DNA of 64,000 nucleotides from Spirodela intermedia. Taxonomy: Eukaryota > Streptophyta > Magnoliopsida > Alismatales > Araceae. The stretch covers positions 4,040,001-4,104,000 of the forward strand of contig LR746269.1 of assembly GCA_902729315.2 (NCBI GenBank), written 5' to 3'. Shown here piece after piece: positions 36,801 to 46,700 of the stretch (position 1 is the stretch's first letter; each line of letters begins with the position of its first letter). Below the pieces are notes generated by a model. It was not told the DNA's origin. It worked only from the letters and a program-made list of their open reading frames with translations, and made no database searches. A program made the position numbers and the translations under genes.

Positions 36801-39800
36801 CCTTTTTCTTATATTGTTTCATTTATGCTTATTTTTTGAAGTTAATAACACAAAATGCTATGGGATGATAAGATTTCATGTCACACAAATTTAACTATCG
36901 ATTTTATGACATTATTCTCAATTTTTCTTATCATCACTGATTTGGTGTTTCTTTTCAGTTTAATTCTGGGACCGTCGTGACCCATAAGCAAATCGAAATA
37001 TTTGAGCATCCTTTTTTTTCTTATTTTATATGAAAAGTGGCCCATTTAAATTGATTCTCATTTGTTCGTTGTATGCTGATTAATTTATATTCCTCTTGCT
37101 GATATTTTACAATGTTCGTATATTTCACATTTTCTATTTTGGTGTGTTGTGTATCAACAAAGAATTTATGATCCCCCCATGACCATATTCTCCATATTTC
37201 TTACATCGTGTTGACACTCATTTCAAAATTTGCCAACTACAAGCCTGCCAAGAACTTTTGTCTTTTTAGATTTAACTCTCTGAGTGGTGTTTCTGATAAC
37301 GTCCAATTTCATTAATAAACGCACACATTCCATACAAAGATTCACATGCCATTTGATGTACTTATTCCACCTAGGTGATCATTTCAGAGGGATCATTCCC
37401 GAGAGTATGATTGCTGTCTTTTTTGCTCAGTTGCTGATATTTATAATTTAAGTGGCTTGTCTGCAATGTAGAGTAGTTTTCACACATCTTCCTCTGTATT
37501 CAAAATGGGGTAAATATTACCTGTTCCCTTTTAGTGTTTTTTTTTTTTTTTTTTTTTTGTCGAAGAGAAAAAATACACCAGTGATTGATTGAGGGGCTAG
37601 TGGCAAATACAAGTTGTTGATGGTCTCAGTTTCGTGCTCTGCTCGTTTTTTGGTCAGATGATTGCTTAGAAGCTTCTTTTCGTCCTTGTCAAGTGAGGCA
37701 GGAGTTGGTCTGCTAGACTATTTAACAGTAATTAAAACACTGCATTCTGATATTATTGTACTTTTACCATGGCTTTTACTTCCCAAATCTATTGTGGTAT
37801 CCTCCCGTGTGCTTTTTCCTTTTGACATCATATATGAATTCTGTATTGACGCTGGTTGTGATCTGATGGATATTCTTGCGATCGTTTGTTGTTTGTTGTC
37901 ATGGGCTTCTACCTTTTGAACAATTTAGTTAAAATTTTCCTTCAGTTAGGCAGTCATAGGCTAGGAAACGCTAGCTTTTCCTTCTTTTATTCAGTGCGTA
38001 TTACATTTTAGCTTAAATATGCTGTTAGTTTTCTCACAGGTCCGTTTCTTGGATCCTTAGTCTGTGTTTTTCTCTTTAACAGCTGAAAACCCATTTTGCT
38101 TGTTGGCATATGCAGGGCTTCTTGCACTCTCTTATCTAAACCTCTGTCGTTGTGTGATATCTGATGATGGCTGTGAGAATTTAGCTAGTGAGTTTCGATT
38201 TCGTCAAACTTAAACTCATTTTGATTGTAATTTACTCTTTTTTAGAGGAAAAGTCAGGTATGAGATTGGTCAAAGAAAGATTTATTTAGGATATTTTCTT
38301 CTAAAAATCAGGGTAATTTATACATTTTGTGATAGTTTTTTCTACTATAATTTATTTCTAAATGATTATATTTTCATCCGAAACTTACATTTAAATTTTG
38401 TATCGCAGAGCTGGTAAAATTGAAAACCTTAAATTTGGGATTCAACAATATCACGGATAAATGCCTAGCATATCTAAAAGGTAACTTGTGTGATCAACTT
38501 TGACGCTTTTTGGTTTCAATGGACGTCTACATAAACAGTATCACTCCTATTGAAACTTGAAATGAGCACTTTTAAGTGGGGATATGGACCCAAAAGTTAA
38601 GGACATGAGAATTTCGTTTAGAGTGAATGATTCATCATTTAATATTGTGCTTACTCTTAGAGCTTCCTTTTTCCAAAATTCAGAAAGCCAACTTAACAAG
38701 ATTCATAAAGGACTGAGTCTGTTGAGAAGATGAGATTATTGTGGACTGAATCTGTTGTCAACAAAATTGGATTAACAAAGAAAAGATTGTGATTCCTACT
38801 CCAGTTCACTAATGAAAGAATTTCCATGATTTTAATATTTGAACTTCGTTTATCTAATTGAGTTTCCAAGTCATTTACTGCTGCTCTAACTATACTTTTT
38901 GGGGTCCAGCAACTAATTGTCTAGGAAGAAACCATATTTTGGCTGTTCAATGCACTGCGTTTGGTTCTTTTGTTCATAAGAAGTGTGATGACTTTTATTC
39001 TACTGGTTCTCAACCTTTGCTCGTTTCAGGCCTAGTACTTTTGGAGAGTTTGATCTTGGATTCTTGCCAGGTTGGCGATGAGGGAATGGCTAACTTGAAA
39101 GGTTTGTCTTTGCCTTTGCAGTGATTTTTTTCCTTAATTTTGGTTCTATTTTCCACCATTTGTGTGCTTGAATGTACTCCTGAAGCTTAAATTGCAACTG
39201 CTGTAGACTAATGCATTGTGGTATCTTTAACATAAATAATTCCTTGAAATGGGGATTATTTACTAACTAATGCACTCTTGATTTTATATTTTTTTAATGA
39301 AAAGGTGGATGTAGCCAAATTTTTCTAGTAATTTGTTTAGTCATGGTCCAGAGGTGAGGAAGGAATTGGAAAATGATTCACTAAGGATGAACAGTTTCAT
39401 GAAAAAAATAGAATAAGTTATGGTTAAAAATTAAGAATGACATACAATGAGGATTGTAATATTTTTACAGACACACCTTCAAAGGTATTTGAATTTCTTG
39501 TATTAAATGAGAAATCTGAAACTCTTTCGCTGATCAGCAATGGGAGAAACAGTATGCACCAGAAAGGGTAGAACTGCTAGCAAGTACATTGATGTGTTAT
39601 TGGAGGGCTTACACTTTCTTATCTTATTCCTATGGTATTAAAATATCTATATATATGTATACAAGCGCAAGAGTCCAAGAAGAGAAAAAAGGGCAAACAG
39701 AAAACAAGGAAAAGCTGTATTATGGACGACATAAGATGAGAATTGTGATATTTTTATGGACATACCTTCAAAGGTATTTGAATTTCTTGTATTAAATGCT

Positions 39801-42800
39801 CAAATGAGAGATCTGGAACTCCTTTGCTGATTAGCAATGGGAGCAACCATATGCATCAGAAAGGCAATCGCTAGCAAGTACTTGATGTGTTATAAAGAAA
39901 GAGAATTGGAGAGCTTACACACTCTTGTCGTATTCCTATGATATTAACATATCTGTATATAACTATACAAGCGCAAGAGTCCAAAAAGAGAAAAAAGGGC
40001 AATTGGAAAACAAGGAAAAGCTGTACTTAGAGTTATGCGATCTCTCTCCTAATAGCCCTTTTTTCAATCCCTTTTCCTATGAGTGATCATGTAACAAGGA
40101 AAATTAAGAAACCACAAGTGATCATGTTCTAAGAATTTTCCTATGAGTTCGCTAATAGTTACACCATTGAAGAAATAATTGGAAAGGACAGCTATAGGAG
40201 AGGCACTGCTTTTAGTCGAAATATGTGCAATTTGCTCATGAAAGATAGGATTGCTGGTGATTTGAAGAGTTCAGCTTTCAGATTCGCCTGTAGTAACAAT
40301 CAATGAAACCATGCCAGATTATCTCTACAGATGTATCAGCCACAGGACACTTGTTGGCCTCAACGATGAAATTGGAGATAACAGCCTGCCTCTTGTCCCT
40401 CTAGTAGACGAGGGAGGACCATATAAAGATGCAAAAGCCTATAGTAGTGCGATGATCGGATGGACCTTCGACCGAATCAGGATCCAAATAAGCACACAGC
40501 TCGAAAGTCACCAAGCAACATAAAAAGAAAGTGATGAAAGGTTGCACACGGATATCAAATAACGAGGAATATGTGCAGAAGTAAGACTAAGGTGAGAGGG
40601 TTGGCAAATTGGCTCAAGATATGCATAACAGGACTAGTGACGTACACAAAGGTGTCAACTAGTTAGTGATAGGATGAAAGAGCCACCAAAGGTACATCAG
40701 AGCGACAAAGCTTGAGGGGAAGCTCTATTGTAGAGTCATCTCTTGGAGTATTGGACAGAGCTCCGTACTGAAGAATGCCATCAATATGTTTGTTGAGAGA
40801 ATAACTGACAACCAGTAGAAGAAGGAATCTCACATACTGAGGAAGTGGTGTAAAGGGTTCAAGGTTTGTCATCTCAAACTAGTGATGGAGAGATAAATGA
40901 GGTACTCTCATATATGGTAATTACTATGTCATAGATAGAGAGAAGAAGAATTGGATGACTGCGACAAGAAGCACTTGCAAAGAAGGGATAGCTGCATTTT
41001 TCAATCCCTTTTTTTATCTCCTTCGGGCAATTTTTTCCAAAAATGAAATAAAATATCATTCACATTTTCTGAAATATTGACATTATCCACTTCATATTTA
41101 GTAACCAATTATTCTTTTTCTTCACATGAAATAATTGGAAAATTTCTAGATTCTCTATGGTGGTTGTTTCTAGACATTTATTCTGCATTGCTGGATCTTA
41201 AATTATTATTCTTATGGTTTCTTTTTTGTCTGTTTGGTATGCATGTTCTCTACATAGGTCTGGTTCTCCTGAAAACTCTTGATTTGTCGGACACTGAGGT
41301 TGGAAGTGCTGGACTCAATCATCTCTCAGGTTTTGGATCACCTCCTTGATGGCATGGAATATTGCTTAGAGTAGTTATTTTATTTTTTTTCTTTTTCTTT
41401 TGTAAATTTTCCGGGTGTCTGGTTCGCTTCTATTTCCAGATTTGAGTTTATCTTAGTGAGATGATATTTTCATTGCCAAAACCAGGGTCCATTTCCCGAT
41501 GGTCTTCTGAAAAATGAAATCATTCAATTCGTCCACACCATGTTTTCACCGCAGAACAAGCTTTTTTCCTTGGGCTTTTGTGGCTGACTGAACAAAACGA
41601 AGTGATTCCTGATCTGAGTGCATGTAATTTAATTCGAAAATGGTAGGATCGTGTAAATTAGGTGGAGACACCAGATCATTTCCAGTTTGCTTTCTTGCTG
41701 CGTACTGACCTAAAAGGAAATTCGAAACCCAGATAATTAGCTCGTCTTCTGTATAGATGGCATTGTATGCGGACACTATGAGACGTGACTAGTGGTACAC
41801 TAGGATTTAACTCTTTACTGATGAACTATTTATTGGTACACTTGAAACATAACCCAAAAAATAGAAAGAGAAGTTGGGAGTAAATCCTACTGGGACGAGA
41901 CCAAAAGTTAAAATGAGATCCCCATAAATTCACAAAGTAAAATTTCAATTTATTTATCAGAGTATGAGTCCCTTCTGAAGCCATAACGGATTTTCCATGA
42001 TCCCACCCAACATAATGCATGAAAGGATCCTTGAAAAATTGGGTTTTCTGAAAATCATTATAAGTTACTCCAATATGTTTCATTTTTGAATAGCAGTGTG
42101 CTCGCTCAAAAAGGGTTCCAAAAGATGTTGATCGTAAATAAGAGGATGATTTTCGGAGGAAAACAAATATGGATTCGCATTCTACTATATAAGAACTTTA
42201 TAGGAACCTATATAGTCTTGGATTGTATTTTGAAAAACAGTTGCTGATGTCATGCCTCAATCATTGACTAATGTCGTTAGTTTAATTTTTTTTTAGGTCT
42301 CTTCCACCTGGAGAGCCTCAATCTCGGGTTTACGCTTGTCACTGATGGTGGTCTGAGAAAGTTATCTGGACTTACGTCTCTTAAATCCCTGAATCTCGAT
42401 GTTCGTCAAGTTACTGATGCAGGAGTCTCGTCTCTTACCAGTATGCACCACTGCTTGCCCTTCATATGCGTATGCTTGTGTGTGTGTGTGTGTGTGCATT
42501 TTTACTAATTCCGAAGAGAATATTTTTTCCTCTTTTCAGAAAAATAAATGATGTGTCATGTTAAATATCTACCAGCTTTCGCTTGTTCCTCCAAAATGTG
42601 TGCATTCGAAGACCCTCTAATTTGTGCCAATAGAACATCAACTTCGACTTGGTTTACGCCATTGTAAAATTTTATAAATAGCATTTTAGATCCAACCATG
42701 TCTTGAATGCCCGCACTTTCTTCAGATCTTCACGTATGCTTTTATGATGACTTGTAAGAAAGCTGTTGACCCACCCACAATCCTGCAGGTCTTACTGGGT

Positions 42801-43557
42801 TGACGCATCTCGATCTCTTTGGTGCTCGGGTCACTGACCTTGGAATGAGTTATTTACGACGTGAGTGGAAGAACCTTTTCTTCTTGCCTTTAAAATCCTG
42901 CAAATCAGTCGATAGTCTGATCATCAAAATATTTCTGTCTGTGCTTTCTGCTTCATGTCAGGATGTCGAGCACTTCATTTTTTATTTTTTATTTTTTTCT
43001 GCGCGGCCTTTTATAATCCTGTTCCTCTTGTTTTGAATATAATATCCGCCTGAAATAAATCAGAAAAATTGTGCACATATTTATACATGCATATGACATA
43101 TGGAGATTGATAATTTCGGTGGAACCTTCATTCATCGATTGCGAGCAGAGTTGAAGGATCTGCAGTCCCTCGAGATCTGTGGAGGACTGATCACCGATGC
43201 TGGTGTGAAGAACATCCAGGACCTCTCATCGTTGACCCACCTGAACTTGTCGCAGAATTCTGGGTTGACCGACAGGACTCTGCAGCTCATCTCAGGTACA
43301 CGACTGACCACTCACCTTCCCTCCTCCCCCGTCCTCTCCTTTCTCTCTCATCCCTTTGTCAACGACGCCCAGGTTTGACCGGCCTGGTCTCCCTGAACCT
43401 GTCCGGGACCCGTATCAGCAATTCTGGGCTTGGGCACTTGAGGCCTCTGAAGCTCCTTCGGTCGCTGCATCTCGACTCCTGCCGGGTGACCGTCCCCGAG
43501 ATGAAGAAGCTCCAACTGTCCGCCCTCCCCAACCTCGTCAGCATCCGGCCGGAGTAG
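33857..43557 (+). CDS. Leucine-rich-repeat protein with F-box-like start (FBXL14-like)
   Basis: A 579-aa protein of the plant family annotated as F-box/LRR 14-like, of unknown client. Exons: 33857-34057, 34176-34304, 34998-35205, 35366-35512, 36095-36169, 36475-36546, 36710-36781, 38116-38187, 38409-38480, 39030-39101, 41258-41329, 42297-42440, 42789-42860, 43149-43295, 43373-43557. The N-terminus MGAACSRKR fits N-myristoylation at Gly2 with palmitoylation at Cys5, suggesting membrane attachment. A short [14 protein letters not shown] segment resembles an F-box start. About 17 repeats of 24 residues follow (LxxLxxLxLxxxxITDxG type). Most repeat exons are exactly 72 bp, each beginning two bases into a Gly or similar codon. 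It lacks a full F-box, so a role as an SCF substrate receptor is uncertain. Confidence 0.94.
39440..40030. repeat. Imperfect tandem duplication of about 280 bp in LRR-gene intron 10
   Basis: Segments at about 39440-39720 and 39735-40025 share long stretches, including ccttcaaaggtatttgaatt, acaagcgcaagagtcca and aacaaggaaaagctgta, in the same order. They may be a diverged pair of LTRs or a decayed tandem repeat; the TATA-like tatataactatacaagcg fits a minus- or plus-strand LTR promoter equally. Confidence 0.6.
40031..41257. other. Unassigned part of LRR-gene intron 10
   Basis: A less AT-rich segment (about 40250-40890) is followed by ordinary AT-rich intron to the acceptor at 41257. Neighbouring the 39440-40030 duplication, it may be old retroelement sequence, but no coding domain can be recognised in any frame. 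Confidence 0.35.
41829..42240 (-). pseudogene. matK: matK fragment of plastid origin in LRR-gene intron 11
   Basis: Read on the minus strand, 42205 to 41829 keeps one long frame with the maturase K signature: [75 protein letters not shown]. Farther 5', tttttcaaaatacaatcc and ttcctataaag match the preceding matK codons but with frame breaks. Homology stops abruptly near 41829 at caagtgtaccaataaat. The fragment covers the region before domain X. It lies within the intron, only about 55 bp from the acceptor of exon 12 (42297). Direct plastid transfer or transfer through mitochondrial DNA are both possible. Confidence 0.85.
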
Positions 43558-43596
43558 ACCCACAGGTGGGCTCCAATTCCCCGTGTGAACAACCTA

Positions 43597-43635
<39 letters not shown>

Positions 43636-44007
43636 CCTCTCTCTCCCTCTTCCCAAGTAATTGTTGCCATGGGTGAGCAGCGAGGAGAAAGCTCTTAGAA
43701 GAATAAATCTGTACAGGGGATGGGTCAGTGTCTATTTGTACATATATAAATCTCTATATATGTGTATGTATATATATATATATATATATATATCTCTGTA
43801 GCATCTATAGGGTTGTGGGAGAGTCAACTCATGTTTCTATTTGTGGTGCTGCATGAGAAGCATCTCTCGTTGGGTGAAATTGTAAAAATGCTTCCTCTGC
43901 CCGGTTATGAACTCCTGTTAATGTTTGTTTTCACATGTTATATGAGACTTCCCGTGTTAGTGCATCCTTTGCACTCCAAAAACGTAGTATGTATTTGTAT
44001 CTTCTGA
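43558..44007 (+). other. 3' region of the LRR gene
   Basis: Follows the stop codon and contains a CT microsatellite (43596-43650), a (TA)n run (43766-43793) and an aataaa-like signal near 43701. No further coding sequence. Confidence 0.7.
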
Positions 44008-44057
44008 ATTGCTAGAGGTGCTAATATAATTTATGATCCTTACGACTAGTTCGTCCA

Positions 44058-44116
<59 letters not shown>

Positions 44117-44324
44117 TGAATTGCTGAGAGGTCCTAAGAGAATTTATTATCCTTGCGACTAGTTGATGTCTCTCACTCTCTTATCTGAATTGCTAAGAGG
44201 TTCTAAGAGAATTGATCATCCTTACGACTAGTTCGTCTCTCTCTCTCACACACACACAGACACATATTTGAATGGTTGGGGAGGTCATAAGAGAATTCAT
44301 TATCCTTGCGACTAATAGGTCCCT

Positions 44325-44376
<52 letters not shown>

Positions 44377-44580
44377 TCTGAATTGCTGGGAGGTCTTAAG
44401 AGAATTTATTATCCTTGCGACTAGTTGATGTCTCTCACTCTCTAATCTGAATTGCTAAGAGGTTCTAAGAGAATTGATCATCCTTACGACTAGTTCGTCT
44501 ATCTCTCTCTCACACACACACACATATTTGAATGGTTGGGGAGGTCATAAGAGAATTCATTATCCTTGCGACTAATAGGT

Positions 44581-44613
<33 letters not shown>

Positions 44614-44890
44614 ATCTGAATTGCTGAGAGGTCCATAGAGAATTTATTGTCCTTGCGACTAGTTGGTCCCTCTCTCTCTCTCATCTGAATTGCTGAGATG
44701 TACTAAGAGAATTTATCATTCTTACGACTAGTTCGTGTCTCACTCTCCCATCTGAATACCTGATCGGTATTAGTTGTCTCTCTCTCTCTCTTACACTTTC
44801 TTACTGCCTCTCAGCAATTCAGATGAGAGAGAGAGAGAGACGAACTATTCTTAATGATATCGAATTTTCTTGGTTTCTCTCAGCAATTCA

Positions 44891-44930
<40 letters not shown>

Positions 44931-44935
44931 TTATT
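44008..44935. repeat. CT-rich minisatellite with inverted terminal copies
   Basis: At least eight copies of a 65-130 bp unit built from atctgaattgctgagaggt, a variable taagagaatttatta segment, tccttacgactagttcgt and a (CT)n or (CA)n tail. A longer period is visible: the block from about 44115 to 44340 is repeated with few changes at about 44378-44600, including the variant tttgaatggttggggaggtc. At 44809-44840 and 44878-44930 the core appears in reverse (ctcagcaattcagatgagag), followed by GA instead of CT runs. Confidence 0.9.
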
Positions 44936-45166
44936 CAGTGTGTGGACATTACCCAAACGTTCTTTTGGCGGCCCTGACTGCCGCGTAGAAGAAGAGTCAA
45001 AGCGTGGGCCGCCTTCTTTGACTGCTGAATTGCATGTGCAAAAGTTATCAGGATTGCGTGTGAACATTGACTCAGAATTAGCCGACCTGTAGCACAAAAG
45101 TTTTCACGTGTTCGCTGCAGCGGCCATGCTCGAACTCCACGTGAATGAGGAACATCGCCTCGACCC

Positions 45167-45173
45167 TATAAAA
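45167..45173 (+). promoter_or_regulatory. TATA box of the Kunitz inhibitor gene
   Basis: TATAAAA lies 73 bp upstream of the chosen ATG (45246). An in-frame upstream ATG at 45108 precedes the TATA box and would not be transcribed, which supports the later start. Confidence 0.8.
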
Positions 45174-45245
45174 CCCACCCCGTCTTATCCTGCAGACCAT
45201 CACCAACACCAACAATCCTGGGTGGGAGAGCACAAAAGAAAACCA

Positions 45246-45857
45246 ATGGAGTCGTCGCTCCTCCACCTTCTTCTGCTCTCGTCCTTGCTTCTCGCCATCG
45301 TCTCTGCGGTGGCCGCGCAGGGGGCCGTGCTAGACTCCGACGGCGATGCGCTGCTCAGGGGGCGGCAATACTACGCGCGGTCCATTTACCGGGGGGGCCG
45401 CGGCGGAGGGTTGACGCTCGTCGCCGCCAACGAGTCCTGCCCCTCCCATGTGGCCCAGGCCAGCCCCGTCAACCCGAACGGCCTCGCTCTCGCCTTCTTC
45501 CCGGAGAACTTCACCGCTGGAACCATCTCCACGGGGAGAACGCTGTACATAAGGTTCGCGGCGGCCCCGCCGTGCTCGGGGGGGAGATCCGCCCTCTGGC
45601 AGGTGCGCCAGAGCAGTAGGTACTTGACGACGGGGGGATCGGAGTCGTCAGCAGTGGGCCCTCACAACAGCCGGTTCGCCATCTACAGAGACAACTCTGC
45701 CCGGGGCTATCAGATTCAGCTGTGCCCCTGCAGCGCAGGCGTGGCCCGGCCATCCTGCAGGCTAGGCTGCTTTGGGGCGTTGGGTGTGACGAGCGCAAGG
45801 CTTCTTAGCCTCAACGCTGGCAGCCGTCACATTGTGACCTTTGTGAAGGCAAAGTGA
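45246..45857 (+). CDS. Kunitz-type (STI/miraculin family) protease inhibitor, secreted
   Basis: A 203-aa intronless protein. Residues 1-24 form a signal peptide (MESSLLHLLLLSSLLLAIVS, cleaved near AVAA|QG). The mature start VLDSDGDALLRGRQYY is the Kunitz (STI) signature [LIVM]-x-D-x-x-G. The beta-trefoil continues with IRFAAAPPCS, ALWQVRQSSRY, RFAIYRDNSARGYQIQLCPC and IVTFVKAK. Six cysteines are seen: one in NESCPSHV, one in APPCSGG and four in LCPCSAGVARPSCRLGC, enough for the two classic disulfides plus one more. Family members inhibit serine or other proteases in the apoplast or vacuole during defence or seed storage; the reactive site cannot be assigned with certainty. The gene is GC-rich compared with the DNA after it. 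Confidence 0.93.
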   Translation: MESSLLHLLLLSSLLLAIVSAVAAQGAVLDSDGDALLRGRQYYARSIYRGGRGGGLTLVAANESCPSHVAQASPVNPNGLALAFFPENFTAGTISTGRTLYIRFAAAPPCSGGRSALWQVRQSSRYLTTGGSESSAVGPHNSRFAIYRDNSARGYQIQLCPCSAGVARPSCRLGCFGALGVTSARLLSLNAGSRHIVTFVKAK

Positions 45858-46700
45858 GAAGAAGCCCACGAATGTCCTCTCTTTCTCTTTCAGCTGAGAA
45901 CTAGGAAAGCTATTTTCCTAGTTTTCAGATGATTATCTCTAACTCTGAACTTGGATCTCTGCAAATCCAAATTGCTTGTTCGTTTTGGCAAATTGGATCT
46001 CAGTTCCATGGTGAGAACGTTAATAAATCAGATTTCTCGTCTCAATATGATTAATAAATTAGGTGTGGTGAAGGGTTTTTCTCACGTTGTACGATGATCG
46101 AGTGCCTAACCTTAAAATGGCAACTTGATTTAGTATTTTTTTCTCAGAGCTTTAAAATCAATATTCTTTTAAATGTTCAGTTTGGTGCGTAGAGCTATTT
46201 TCTTATGCATATGAAGCTTCCGCAGATGACATGGATCATAAAAAAGACCAAAGAAGGTTCACGAAGTACAATTTAACTGCTACCTGATGGAAATAAATAT
46301 ATCATGGACGGGGTTGGTGAGGAGGCTATTAAAGAAGGGTGAGGGTGGGTATCCAGCAAGAGTTGGAACACTGCTCTACGGGAGATATTCTACTCTTGCT
46401 TGGGGAAAAATGATCCAAAAGCTCCGTTTTATCGAAAACTCATGAGCCGAATCATAGACTAAATGTGTGATTGATTATTTTGCCAACTCGGGACCATATC
46501 TTTGTAGTTTCGCCATTCACTAAATTAGACACTAGATCATGATAATGTCTCTTAGGTCATAGAATCTTGTGCCGTCAATCATGTTAGTGGTATTCGTATC
46601 TTGTGCCATATTTGTGTCTTCTTCTAAGTTTGAAGATTTTGCCATTTCAATAATTTAATCCACATAGTATCTTAGGAAACCTATCTAACATTATTTCACA
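45858..46700. other. Downstream flank of Kunitz gene
   Basis: AT-rich 3' flank without recognisable genes. It marks the transition from gene-rich DNA to retroelement-rich, strongly AT-biased DNA. Confidence 0.6.

Noticed and set aside
37662-37919. Hydrophobic 85-codon frame in LRR-gene intron 7
   Set aside because: Located in a T-rich intron between two clean 72-bp exons; no homology.
44008-44800. Regularly spaced repeats considered as a CRISPR-like array
   Set aside because: Eukaryotic nuclear context, degenerate repeats with simple-sequence spacers, no cas genes; it is a minisatellite.
44499-44930. Arg-Glu repeat open frames
   Set aside because: They are translations of CT/GA microsatellites in the minisatellite.
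45108-45245. Upstream in-frame ATG extending the Kunitz protein by 46 residues
   Set aside because: It precedes the TATA box, and the extension would bury the signal peptide.
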